Shown piece by piece: positions 15,810 through 23,010 of a stretch of 60,493 nucleotides of DNA. Source of the DNA: Micromonospora parva (GTDB lineage: Bacteria > Actinomycetota > Actinomycetes > Mycobacteriales > Micromonosporaceae); contig NZ_JNZS01000030.1 in NCBI RefSeq assembly GCF_000718515.1, positions 1 to 60,493 on the forward strand. The letters run 5' to 3'. Each line of letters opens with the position of its first letter. The first letter of the stretch is position 1. Both the position numbers and the translations under genes were made by a program. A model generated the notes under the pieces. That model searched no databases. It was not told the DNA's origin and worked only from the letters and a program-made list of their open reading frames with translations.

Positions 15810-15992
15810 CTACCGGATGCTGCGCACGAACTCGGTCCAGGCGCCTCTCGTGAAGCGAAGGGTCGACCCGTTGGGGTCCTTGCTGTCGCGCACCGCGATG
15901 CTCGTATGCAGTTCGGCGACCTCGACACAAGCGCCGCCGTTGTTGTCGCTGTGGCTCGACTTGCGCCAGACCAGGCGATCCGAAGTCTCCAT
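15810..15992 (-). CDS. DUF397 domain-containing protein
   Basis: A 60-residue protein with the full DUF397 pattern: an N-terminal WRKSSHSDNNGGACVEVAEL followed by AVRDSKDPNGSTLRFTRGAWTEFVRSIR. In Streptomyces and relatives these proteins are usually encoded directly after an XRE-type HTH regulator and act with it, in developmental control or toxin-antitoxin-like pairs. Here the co-directional gene upstream encodes an AlpA-like HTH protein instead, 31 bp away, so the partner may have been replaced or act in trans. A possible AGGAG lies rather far (~14 nt) from the ATG. No membrane segment. Confidence 0.85.
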   Translation of the reverse strand: METSDRLVWRKSSHSDNNGGACVEVAELHTSIAVRDSKDPNGSTLRFTRGAWTEFVRSIR

Positions 15993-16023
15993 GCCCGATC
16001 GGATCAGCTCCTGATTTGCGGGA

Positions 16024-16233
16024 TTAGCGGTCTTCGTCGCCCTCAGTTGGGCGTGGTGGGCGATTGTGCTTGGCCCACTCGTCCACCTCGTCCGCGTCCC
16101 AGATGGTCGTCCCGATGAGGCGGGCCACCGGCTCGGGGAAGCCGGGTCGGCGGGTGATCTGGAGTACCCGCTGGCGCGACACGTTGAACAGGGCGGCCAA
16201 CTCGCCAGGCCCGTACAAGCGCGGTCGCTTCAC
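16024..16233 (-). CDS. AlpA/excisionase-type helix-turn-helix protein
   Basis: A 69-residue protein. Residues 5-55 form a single winged HTH: YGPGELAALFNVSRQRVLQI, then TRRPGFPEPVARLIGTTIW with a DADEVDEWA helix, the arrangement of AlpA and MerR-like excisionases. The C-terminus is acidic and disordered. No integrase or phage gene lies nearby, so a phage excisionase role is not supported; a local regulator of the divergent tiny-ORF operon is more likely. Start GTG 16233 has TACGTT 6 nt upstream and no SD. The DUF397 gene follows in the same direction. Confidence 0.8.
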   Translation of the reverse strand: MKRPRLYGPGELAALFNVSRQRVLQITRRPGFPEPVARLIGTTIWDADEVDEWAKHNRPPRPTEGDEDR

Positions 16234-16239
16234 GACCTG

Positions 16240-16245
16240 AACGTA
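16240..16245 (-). promoter_or_regulatory. Leaderless -10 element (TACGTT) of the AlpA-like gene
   Basis: TACGTT on the minus strand ends 6 nt before the GTG at 16233. Confidence 0.5.
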
Positions 16246-16266
16246 GGCGCGACTTTCAGCTGACTA

Positions 16267-16287
16267 TTGTCACTTGCAGATTGACAA
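16267..16287. promoter_or_regulatory. Inverted repeat in the divergent promoter region of the tiny-ORF operon
   Basis: TTGTCA (16267-16272) and TGACAA (16282-16287) face each other over nine bases. The right half contains TTGACA (16281-16286), a consensus -35 for rightward transcription towards the four tiny ORFs, so a protein bound here could repress that promoter. The AlpA-like HTH protein encoded next door is a candidate. Confidence 0.4.
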
Positions 16288-16357
16288 GACACGGCTGAGT
16301 GGTGTGTGGTGAAGTGGTCACGCCAGGCGACGGCGCGACAACTCGCGCGGAGGTCGG

Positions 16358-16546
16358 GTGCCCAAACACGTGCCGTACGACGACTACCTGCTGGCGGTGG
16401 CGCTGACGTTGGCTCGGCGCCATCGGCCGGTCTGGTCGTGGCAGCGGTGGCGGCGGATCTGCCGATGTGGCGCCGACCTGCCGTGCCGAGCCCGGCACCG
16501 CATCCCGATCCGCCGAGGCCACTGGCCAGGGGAGGAGCAGGAGTGA
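16358..16546 (+). CDS. Small Cys/Arg-rich protein, first of four coupled ORFs
   Basis: A 62-residue basic protein of unknown function. It has a compact cysteine motif, CRCGADLPCRARHR (~35-48), which could bind a metal, after an aromatic helix-like stretch (RHRPVWSWQRWRR). Start GTG 16358 has GGAGG upstream. Its stop overlaps the next GTG (GTGA), so translation is coupled. Very strong third-position G/C supports coding. I do not recognise the family. Confidence 0.6.
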   Translation: MPKHVPYDDYLLAVALTLARRHRPVWSWQRWRRICRCGADLPCRARHRIPIRRGHWPGEEQE

Positions 16547-16722
16547 CCGAGGATCAGGTCGGACGAATCTTGTCCGTGCACCTGCCCGGCGTTGACGGGC
16601 TCTGCGCCGGCTGTCGCTGGTGGTGGGCGCGGCTGTCCCCGTACCCCTGTTATCAGGCGGAATGGGCGGTCCGCTGGCACGCCCGGTCGGCCATCCGGCG
16701 CTTCCTGGATGGTCGGCCGTGA
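16543..16722 (+). CDS. Small Cys/Trp-rich protein, second of four coupled ORFs
   Basis: A 59-residue protein starting VTEDQVGRILSVHLPG, then CAGCRWWWARLSPYPCYQAEWAVRWH, rich in Trp and with three cysteines (CxxC and one further Cys) that could hold zinc. It overlaps both neighbours by GTGA. Function unknown; it reads like a conserved actinobacterial mini-protein rather than random frame. Confidence 0.65.
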   Translation: MTEDQVGRILSVHLPGVDGLCAGCRWWWARLSPYPCYQAEWAVRWHARSAIRRFLDGRP

Positions 16723-16937
16723 CCACCCACGGCCCGGTCCTTCCGGTGTGGACCTGCGGCGGCTGCGCTGCACCGTGGCCCTGCCGGACCCGGCGCACCG
16801 AGCTGGTTGCAGAGTTCGAGGGCACACCTGTGTCGTTGGCCCTCTATATGGGGTCCTACCTGGTCTGGGCGGCCGAGGATCTGACCTGGGTGCCCGCCGG
16901 GCTGCTGCACCGGCGTTTCCTGGGCTGGGTCCGGTGA
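16719..16937 (+). CDS. Small zinc-ribbon-like protein, third of four coupled ORFs
   Basis: A 72-residue protein with an N-terminal VWTCGGCAAPWPCRTRR motif (three cysteines in C-x2-C-x4-C arrangement), followed by a predicted helical part (RTELVAEFEGTPVSLALYMG) and a C-terminal LHRRFLGWVR. I recall similar proteins in other Micromonosporaceae as uncharacterised. Start GTG 16719 overlaps the previous stop, and its own stop overlaps the next start. Confidence 0.65.
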   Translation: MTTHGPVLPVWTCGGCAAPWPCRTRRTELVAEFEGTPVSLALYMGSYLVWAAEDLTWVPAGLLHRRFLGWVR

Positions 16938-17116
16938 GTCTGATCCGGCGGGGCGATGAGCGGTTCCACTACAGCGACAACTCGCACAAGTGGATCCCGC
17001 CGGACCCGGACTACGACCAGGAGGCCTGGGACGAGATGGTCCGGCAGCACCAGCTCCAGCACCTGGAGGAGATATCCAACCGTAGAAAGCCGGTTGGATC
17101 ACCTGATGCCGAGTAG
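16934..17116 (+). CDS. Small acidic protein, fourth of four coupled ORFs
   Basis: A 60-residue protein without cysteines: an aromatic/charged N-terminus (RRGDERFHYSDNSHKWIPPD), then an acidic helix DYDQEAWDEMVRQHQLQHLEE and a basic end. It has no recognisable domain. GTG 16934 overlaps the stop of the third ORF. The complementary charge to the basic first ORF is suggestive but unproven. It ends 47 bp before the convergent folD stop. Confidence 0.6.
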   Translation: MSLIRRGDERFHYSDNSHKWIPPDPDYDQEAWDEMVRQHQLQHLEEISNRRKPVGSPDAE

Positions 17117-17163
17117 CTGTGGACGACCGGGCTGCTCAGCATCAGGCGATCTCGGCGACCGGG

Positions 17164-18063
17164 TTACTGGCTGGCGCGTTCGGCGGCACGTACCGCGTTG
17201 CGGAACAGCATCGCGACGGTGGTCGGGCCGACCCCGCCGACCCGGGGCGTGATGGCGCCGGCGACCTCGGCGCACGCTTCGTCCACATCGGGCAGGAGCC
17301 GCCGACCGTCGTAGCGGACGCCGGCGCCGATGACGACCGCGCCGGGCTTGACGTGCTCAGGCCGCACGATGCCGGGTACGCCGGCGGCGGCGACGAGGAT
17401 GTCGGCGCGGCGGGTGTAGCGGTCCCAGTCGGGCACGCCGGTGTGCACGACGGTGACGGCGGCGTTGGCGGTCGGGCGCTTCTGGGCGAGCAGCATGGCC
17501 AGGGGGCGGCCCAGGGTGGCGCCCCGGCCGAGGATGACGACCTCGCGACCGGCGACGGGGATCTCGTGGTACGCCAGGAGGGCTTCGATGCCGGCGGGGG
17601 TGCACGGCAGCGGGCCGGGCAGCCCGACGGCGAGGCGTCCCATGTTGAGCGGGTGCATGCCGTCGACGTCCTTGTCCGGGTCGATGGTCTGCAGCGCGGC
17701 GTCGTAGTCCAGGTGCCCCGGAACGGGGTACTGCACGAGCAGTCCGTGCACGGCCGGGTCGTTGTTGAACCGGGCGATGGCCTGGTGCAGCTCCGCCTGG
17801 GTGGCGGTGGCCGGCAGGTGCGCGTGCGGGGAGTCGAACCCGAGCGCGGCGGCCTGACGCTGCTTGATGGCGATGTAACCGGCGCTGGCGTCGTCGTCGC
17901 CGACGAGGATGGTGGCGAGGCTCGGTGTGATGCCGCGCTCGCGCAGACGGGTGGCGGCAGCTGCGGTTTCGGCCAGGACGGCTGCGGCGACTGGTGCGCC
18001 CGGCAGGAGTCGGGCCGTGCCCGACGGGTTGCGGTTGTCGACGGATGGGCTGGTCGTGGTCAC
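17164..18063 (-). CDS. folD: Bifunctional methylenetetrahydrofolate dehydrogenase/cyclohydrolase FolD
   Basis: A 299-residue enzyme interconverting 5,10-methylene-, methenyl- and 10-formyl-tetrahydrofolate with NADP. The signature YIAIKQRQA (the catalytic Lys follows Tyr by four residues), the GLLVQYPVPGHLD stretch, the DKDVDGMHPLN motif and the Rossmann element VVILGRGATLGRPLA are all present, with PRVGGVGPTTVAMLF near the C-terminus. Start GTG 18063 with GAGGG upstream. The N-terminal ~18 residues (Thr/Ser/Asn) are longer than usual. It stands alone in an accessory stretch; in many actinobacteria it lies with purH or glyA, so this location is unusual and could be a second copy. Confidence 0.92.
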   Translation of the reverse strand: MTTTSPSVDNRNPSGTARLLPGAPVAAAVLAETAAAATRLRERGITPSLATILVGDDDASAGYIAIKQRQAAALGFDSPHAHLPATATQAELHQAIARFNNDPAVHGLLVQYPVPGHLDYDAALQTIDPDKDVDGMHPLNMGRLAVGLPGPLPCTPAGIEALLAYHEIPVAGREVVILGRGATLGRPLAMLLAQKRPTANAAVTVVHTGVPDWDRYTRRADILVAAAGVPGIVRPEHVKPGAVVIGAGVRYDGRRLLPDVDEACAEVAGAITPRVGGVGPTTVAMLFRNAVRAAERASQ

Positions 18064-18298
18064 GATGGTCCCTCGACGCAGGCGCCCAGGCGGTCGACGC
18101 CCGCGAGAGGCTCCCCGATGGTTTCACCATCCCCGTGCCGCCAGTCGCCGGTGCTTCGATAATGCCGCATCACCAGGGCGGTTGCCCAACTGGACCGGCA
18201 GCGCCGCGTTCCGCGCCGGGCGGGAAGCGGCATTACGGCGTAACACCCGCGCTCCGCCGTACGAAGAAGGGGTGTGAAGGCGCGAGAGAGGACGGCCC

Positions 18299-18868
18299 GT
18301 GAGTGAGCCCGACCGAGCCGATGACGACATTTCCGGCATCGGCACCGATCCGGTGGCCTTCGAGGTCTTCTACCGGCGGCACCTGGAGGCGGTGGGCCGG
18401 TTCGTGGCGCGGCGGGTCGACGATCCACACCTCGCCGCCGACCTCACCGCCGACGTGTTCCTGGCGGTGATCGAGTCGGCGGCCGGCTACCGGCCGGACC
18501 GGGGTAGCCAGATCGGCTGGCTGTACGGGGTGGCCCGCAACGTCATCGGCGACGAGCGGCGTCGGGCAGCCCAACGGCTGCGGGTCGCCGGTCGTCTGGC
18601 CGGACGGCGGGACCTGGGCCCCGATGACATCGCCCGGATCGAGGAGCGGATCGACGCCGAGGAGGCCGCCCGCCGCACGTATCGGGCGCTGGGCGACCTC
18701 CCCGAGGGCACCCGGACGCTTGTCGAACTCGTCGCCGTGGACGGCCTCACCGTCGCGGAGGCGGCGACAGTGCTCGGGATGTCGCCGGTCGCCGCCCGGG
18801 TCCGCCTGCATCGCGCCCGTCGGCTCGTCCGCGCCGTGCTCGCCCGCCCTGCCACCACCCTCGCCTGA
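18299..18868 (+). CDS. ECF-type RNA polymerase sigma factor
   Basis: A 189-residue sigma-70-family protein with only regions 2 and 4. Region 2 spans ~22-90 (AFEVFYRRHLEAVGRFVARR, LAADLTADVFLAVI, GWLYGVARNVIGDERRR), and region 4 spans ~125-180 (LPEGTRTLVELVAVDGLTVAEAA, then the HTH VLGMSPVAARVRLHRARR). Start GTG 18299 follows an AGAGGA SD. The gene is followed 10 bp later by a CU044_5270-family membrane protein, which is probably its partner or anti-sigma-like regulator. Target promoters are unknown. Confidence 0.92.
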   Translation: MSEPDRADDDISGIGTDPVAFEVFYRRHLEAVGRFVARRVDDPHLAADLTADVFLAVIESAAGYRPDRGSQIGWLYGVARNVIGDERRRAAQRLRVAGRLAGRRDLGPDDIARIEERIDAEEAARRTYRALGDLPEGTRTLVELVAVDGLTVAEAATVLGMSPVAARVRLHRARRLVRAVLARPATTLA

Positions 18869-18878
18869 GGAGACGGAG

Positions 18879-19850
18879 ATGACGATGAACGAGACCGAAC
18901 GGTCGCCGCAGGGTTTCGAGGAGCAACTTCTCAGGGATCTGACCGCACACGTGGCCCATCGGGGCGAGGCGGCGTCGGAGGCCCGTCCCACCGGTCGCCG
19001 TACCCGGTTTCTCAGCGGTTGGCGCCTCGCCGGAGCGTTCGGGCTGGCGGTGACGTTGACCGCCGGTGCGCTGGTGGTCCAGACGATCAGACTGGGTGAT
19101 CAGCCGCCGCCGACGGCCAGCGCGTCGGAGATCTTCCACCTGGCGGCCGACGCCGCCCGGCAACAACCGGAGCTCACCGCCCGTCCCGACCAGTACGTCT
19201 TCACGGAGATCCTGGCGACGACCCGGGAGTTGCCGGACAGCGGCCCGTACCTGACGATCCGGAACCAACTGTGGCAGTCGGCCGGCGGAGTCGCGTACAC
19301 CCAGGGGCGGTACCGACCCGAGGCCGATCCGAACGGGTGGAGCGGGCTGAGGGAGCTCCGTATGAACGATGCCGGCGATCCCGAGAAGAAGCTTGACGCG
19401 TTCCAGCCGCCCGCGTACCACGGCGGCCTGCCCACCGACCCGGACGCGCTGCTGCGATACCTCCGGGAGCACCCGGTCGACCTGCACCTTCCCGAAGGCG
19501 CCGACGAGGAGGCCGTGTACGGGGACGAGAGCATGGCGTACACCACAGCGCGGTCGATGCTTCGCGGCTACGTGCCACCCCGAGCGCTGGCGGCGCTGTA
19601 CGAGGTGCTGGCACGGGAGCCCGGGGCGGTCGTCATCTCCGGCGACGTGGTGGACGCCGCCGGCCGGCACGGGGTGGCGATTCGGATGCCCGGTGTGATC
19701 GGTGGCAACGTGGACCTCATCTTCGATAGGGACTCCCACGTCTACCTCGGCACCCGCAACTCGGTGATACGCAACGGCAAGGAGTCACTGGAGTCGGCCG
19801 CCGCCGTCCTGCGGGTCGCCATCGTCGACCGGCCGGGCCAGGTGCCGTGA
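18879..19850 (+). CDS. CU044_5270 family membrane protein (ECF sigma partner)
   Basis: A 323-residue protein: cytoplasmic N-terminus (~1-48), one membrane helix at ~50-68 (LAGAFGLAVTLTAGALVV), and an extracytoplasmic region (~75-323) with YVFTEILATTRE, WQSAGG and late beta-strand repeats (GNVDLIFDRDSHVYLGTRN) resembling the actinobacterial CU044_5270 family. These typically follow ECF sigma genes and are thought to act as their sensors or anti-sigma-like partners, though the family is uncharacterised. The N-terminal cytoplasmic part is short and lacks a zinc-binding HxxxCxxC. Start is ATG 18879; ATG 18885 has better spacing to GGAG. Confidence 0.8.
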   Translation: MTMNETERSPQGFEEQLLRDLTAHVAHRGEAASEARPTGRRTRFLSGWRLAGAFGLAVTLTAGALVVQTIRLGDQPPPTASASEIFHLAADAARQQPELTARPDQYVFTEILATTRELPDSGPYLTIRNQLWQSAGGVAYTQGRYRPEADPNGWSGLRELRMNDAGDPEKKLDAFQPPAYHGGLPTDPDALLRYLREHPVDLHLPEGADEEAVYGDESMAYTTARSMLRGYVPPRALAALYEVLAREPGAVVISGDVVDAAGRHGVAIRMPGVIGGNVDLIFDRDSHVYLGTRNSVIRNGKESLESAAAVLRVAIVDRPGQVP

Positions 19851-19860
19851 GCAGCGCCGG

Positions 19861-20973
19861 TCAGGGCTGGGCGAACAGCGGCCCGTAGTTCGAGCGGAAC
19901 ATCTGCTCGCCGAGGCGGCGCATCACCAGGTCGCGCAGCGCGGGCGGGAGCCCGGTGGCCTTGTCCCGGCGGTGGGTCTGACTGAGCACCCAGTTCGTCC
20001 GTGGCCGCCGCCGCGCCTCGAAATCACGCAGCGCGTCGGCGACGGAATCGGCGACGGCCAACGACGAGGCGAGCACGACAGCGTCCTCCAACGCCATCGC
20101 CGCACCCTGGGCCATGTTCGGCGAGGTGGCGTGGGCGGCGTCGCCGACCAGCAGCACCGGCCCCCGGGCCCAGGAGTCGAGCACCACCTCCTGGTTCGGC
20201 CCGGCGTGCAGGGTGCTGTCGTCGTAGTCCAGGGCCTTGAGCATGGTGGCCACCGGCTCGCTGTACGTCGCACCCAGTTCGTCGCGCCAGCCCTGCCGCT
20301 CGGCCACCGGACCGTCGTTGTAGTAGCAGTACGTCTGCTCGGCGCTGATCGGGATCGTCAGGAACTGCCTCCCGCGCCCCAACTGCACCGACCAGACCGG
20401 CTCGTCGTCGATCCGCGGAGCGACCCACCGGTACGCGTACTGCCCGAGGTCGCGGGCGGCCTGGCCGTCGAAGGCGAGCCGGCGGACGGTCGAGTGCACC
20501 CCGTCCGCGCCGATCACCAGGTCGTACCGGTCGGTGCTGGTGTCGTCGAACTCGACGGCGACCTGGCCGCCCTCCTGCAACAGTGCGACCGGCTGGCGGC
20601 CCCAGCGGATCGGGGCGTCGCCGACGCCGTCGAGCAGCGCCCGGTGCAGCTGCGCGCGGGGCAATGACACGCACGGCCCGACGCCCCGCCAGAGCGCTGC
20701 CACGTCGATGTCGAAGAGGCGACGCCCGCGCTGGTTGGCGCTGCGCTGCCGGGTGATCTCCACGGCGACGTCGGCGACCGGCTCGCGCAGACCGAGGACG
20801 TCGAGCATCCGCGTCGCGTTGCCGGTGAGGTAGATCCCGGTGCCGGAGCCGGTCGGCCCGGACGCCCGCTCGACCACGTCGATCGTCGCGCCCCACTCGC
20901 GCAGCGCGGCCACCGTCGCCAGTCCGGCGACACCTCCGCCGACGATCAGTACCCGGACACCCGCACCCCGCAC
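19861..20973 (-). CDS. FAD-dependent monooxygenase (class A)
   Basis: A 370-residue flavoprotein of the p-hydroxybenzoate hydroxylase fold. The dinucleotide motif VLIVGGGVAGLATV is at residues 8-21, the DG motif GADGVHSTVRR at ~155-165, and the second FAD motif LLVGDAAHATSPNMAQGAAM at ~275-294. Length is typical for single-component hydroxylases without a C-terminal thioredoxin domain. Substrate unknown (aromatic acid or polyketide-like). Start GTG 20973 has GGGAGG upstream. It is convergent with the ECF pair and lies just downstream of the TetR gene in the same direction (104 bp gap), so it may be under the same control. Confidence 0.9.
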   Translation of the reverse strand: MRGAGVRVLIVGGGVAGLATVAALREWGATIDVVERASGPTGSGTGIYLTGNATRMLDVLGLREPVADVAVEITRQRSANQRGRRLFDIDVAALWRGVGPCVSLPRAQLHRALLDGVGDAPIRWGRQPVALLQEGGQVAVEFDDTSTDRYDLVIGADGVHSTVRRLAFDGQAARDLGQYAYRWVAPRIDDEPVWSVQLGRGRQFLTIPISAEQTYCYYNDGPVAERQGWRDELGATYSEPVATMLKALDYDDSTLHAGPNQEVVLDSWARGPVLLVGDAAHATSPNMAQGAAMALEDAVVLASSLAVADSVADALRDFEARRRPRTNWVLSQTHRRDKATGLPPALRDLVMRRLGEQMFRSNYGPLFAQP

Positions 20974-21077
20974 GACCCGTTCCTCCCGTTGCCCCTGCCC
21001 GCTGAGCTGCTGATCAACGGTCCGGCCGCCGCAGAACTCTACGGTGCCGGCGGGCCGGTGCGGGCCAGGGGGCGGGC

Positions 21078-21674
21078 TCAGGACGTGACGGCCGGGAAGC
21101 TTTCCACCAGCGCGGTCACGGTGTGCCGGATGCGTGCGTGCGCCACCTCGTCGGTCGCGTCGATGAGGGCGACGTGGTGCAGCACGCCCACCACGGCCAG
21201 CGCCAGCGCCTCGGTGTCGACGCCCGCTGGTAGCCGTCCGCGCTGTCGTTCGGCGTTCAGGTAGTCGACGACGGCGCGTTCGAGGCTCTGCAGCACGGTG
21301 CTGCCGGTGCCCAGTACCGCCTCGACCTGTGCGGCCAACACCGGCCGGCAGGCCGTCAGCCGGGTGACACCGCGCAGGACGATCAGCGGGGTCGCGAGGA
21401 TCGTCGCGCTGAGGTTCGCGGCGATCGTGCCGGTGCCGGCGCGGGCGGGAAGGCCGGCCGCGGTGCCGGCGATCTGGAAGCTGCGGTCGACGGCGTAACC
21501 CACCAGGAAGTCGTCGAAGTTCGCGAAGTGGGCGAAGAGCAGCCCGGTGGCGACGCCGGCCTCGCCGGTGACGGCTCGGCTGGTGAGCTGGCCGGGACCT
21601 GCGGCGGCGATCAGGCGCTCGGCGGCGGCGAAGAGGTGCTGCCGGGGCTCAGCGATGGGAACTCCGCGTGGCAT
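21078..21674 (-). CDS. TetR family transcriptional regulator
   Basis: A 198-residue regulator: N-terminal HTH (~10-55; EPRQHLFAAAERLIAAAG, LTSRAVTGEAGVATGLLFAHF) and a helical ligand domain. Divergent from an FAD monooxygenase gene (start 21760); the 85-bp gap holds two palindromes with TGAGCA half-sites 21 bp apart, the probable operators. Start ATG 21674 has TAGACT 6 nt upstream and no SD (leaderless). The likely logic is substrate-induced expression of one or both neighbouring monooxygenases. Confidence 0.92.
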   Translation of the reverse strand: MPRGVPIAEPRQHLFAAAERLIAAAGPGQLTSRAVTGEAGVATGLLFAHFANFDDFLVGYAVDRSFQIAGTAAGLPARAGTGTIAANLSATILATPLIVLRGVTRLTACRPVLAAQVEAVLGTGSTVLQSLERAVVDYLNAERQRGRLPAGVDTEALALAVVGVLHHVALIDATDEVAHARIRHTVTALVESFPAVTS

Positions 21675-21680
21675 TCCCTG

Positions 21681-21686
21681 AGTCTA
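21681..21686 (-). promoter_or_regulatory. Leaderless -10 element (TAGACT) of the TetR gene
   Basis: TAGACT on the minus strand ends 6 nt before ATG 21674; the TetR operators cover its upstream side. Confidence 0.55.
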
Positions 21687-21702
21687 GGCGGGTTGTGCGG
21701 GG

Positions 21703-21738
21703 ATGAGCATCTGCTCATAATGTTTGAGCATATGCTCA
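21703..21738. promoter_or_regulatory. Tandem TetR operators
   Basis: Site 1 (21703-21718) is ATGAGCA-TC-TGCTCAT with perfect 7-bp arms; site 2 (21725-21738) is the perfect palindrome TGAGCATATGCTCA. Their centres are 21 bp apart, so both face the same side of the helix. A CATAAT at 21716-21721 between them is a plausible -10 for the rightward monooxygenase gene. Confidence 0.85.
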
Positions 21739-21759
21739 TTCTGGTCTTGGGGAGTGCTG

Positions 21760-22917
21760 ATGAAACGAGCGGTGATCGTCGGGGCCGGCATAGCTGGTCT
21801 CGCGACGGCCCTACGTCTGGCGCAGGACGGGTGGCATCCGCTCGTCGTCGAGCGATCTCCGACCCGGCGCAGCAGTGGCTACCTGGTCAACCTGCTCGGT
21901 GCCGGCTACGACGCGGCCGAGCGGCTCGGGCTGGTTCCGGCGCTGTCCGCCCACGCGTTGGGCCCGTTCACCACAGTGCTGGTCCGGGCGGACGGTCGCC
22001 CGAAGCTCACGGTGCCCGCCGCGGTCGCCGAGGCGGCGCTGGGTCCCCGAACCATGACGGTGTTCCGCGGCGACCTCGAAACCGCACTGTACGAGGCGGT
22101 ACGCGACCAGGTGGAGATCCGCTTCGGCACCACCGTGTCCACAATCGACGCCACCGCCGATCGGGTGCGGATCAGCCTCAGCGACGGCACCACGCAGGAC
22201 GTCGACCTGCTCGTCGGTGCCGACGGCGTGCACTCCACGACCCGGGCGACGATCCTCGGCCCGGACCATCGGGTCGACCTGCCGTACGTCGTGGCGGCCT
22301 TCCCGCTGGCGCACCCGGTGCCGGATGTGCCCGAGTCGTCGGCGACGACCTTCATCGGCCCCGGGCGCACCGCGGCGATCGTCAACCTCGGGCCCGGCCG
22401 CTCGTCGGCCTTCTTCACCTACCGGTGCGCCGACCCCGCTCGCGAGTTGGCACGCGGACCGGTGGACGCGATCCGCGCGACGTTCGGAGACCTGGCCGGG
22501 GGAGTGCCCGAGGCGATCGGTCACCTCCAGACCGACCCGGCCGGGGCGTACTTCGACCGGGTCAGCCAGGTGGACAGCCCACGGTGGAGCACCGGCCGCG
22601 CCGTCCTGCTCGGCGACGCGGCCTGGTGCGTCACCCTCTTCGCCGGGCACGGCGCGGGACTGGCGCTCGCCGGCGCCGACCAACTCGGTGCCGCCCTGCG
22701 CCGGCACGGCGACGACATCCCGTCCGCCCTGGCCGGCTGGGAGACCGGCCTGCGCCCCGAGGTGACCAGGCGGCAGGCGCTCGCCCGCCGGGGCATGTAC
22801 CAGTACGCGCCACCGAGCCGGCTGCACGTCTGGATGAACGACCTCACGATCCGAGCGGTCACCCTCCCCGGCATCCGCGGACTCGTCCGACGCGGCATCG
22901 AACGGCAGAACCGCTGA
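21760..22917 (+). CDS. FAD-dependent monooxygenase controlled by the divergent TetR regulator
   Basis: A 385-residue class A flavoprotein monooxygenase. FAD motifs: AVIVGAGIAGLATAL (4-18), GADGVHSTTRA (~150) and LLGDAAWCVTLFAGHGAGLALAG (in part, ~285). The third motif lacks the usual histidine and P-x-G, having AWCVTLFAGHG instead. Start ATG 21760 with GGAG at 21751; the upstream in-frame ATG 21724 lies inside an operator and is rejected. The gene arrangement (divergent TetR, twin operators) resembles antibiotic- or xenobiotic-inactivating flavoproteins, but substrate cannot be read from sequence. Confidence 0.9.
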   Translation: MKRAVIVGAGIAGLATALRLAQDGWHPLVVERSPTRRSSGYLVNLLGAGYDAAERLGLVPALSAHALGPFTTVLVRADGRPKLTVPAAVAEAALGPRTMTVFRGDLETALYEAVRDQVEIRFGTTVSTIDATADRVRISLSDGTTQDVDLLVGADGVHSTTRATILGPDHRVDLPYVVAAFPLAHPVPDVPESSATTFIGPGRTAAIVNLGPGRSSAFFTYRCADPARELARGPVDAIRATFGDLAGGVPEAIGHLQTDPAGAYFDRVSQVDSPRWSTGRAVLLGDAAWCVTLFAGHGAGLALAGADQLGAALRRHGDDIPSALAGWETGLRPEVTRRQALARRGMYQYAPPSRLHVWMNDLTIRAVTLPGIRGLVRRGIERQNR

Positions 22918-23010
22918 CCAGCGCCGCGAACCGGGTGCTGGCCGTCATCCCGGGTGCGGTCGCCGCAGCAGCGGACGGTCCGGCCATCGGGCAGGTGCCA
23001 TCATCGGGCC

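Noticed and set aside
16024..16233. Phage excisionase or prophage remnant
   Set aside because: An AlpA-like HTH alone is weak evidence, and no integrase, capsid or other phage gene is near.
21760..22917. Tetracycline-inactivating enzyme (TetX type)
   Set aside because: The FAD motifs show only the general class A monooxygenase fold, and the second FAD motif differs from TetX; substrate cannot be inferred.
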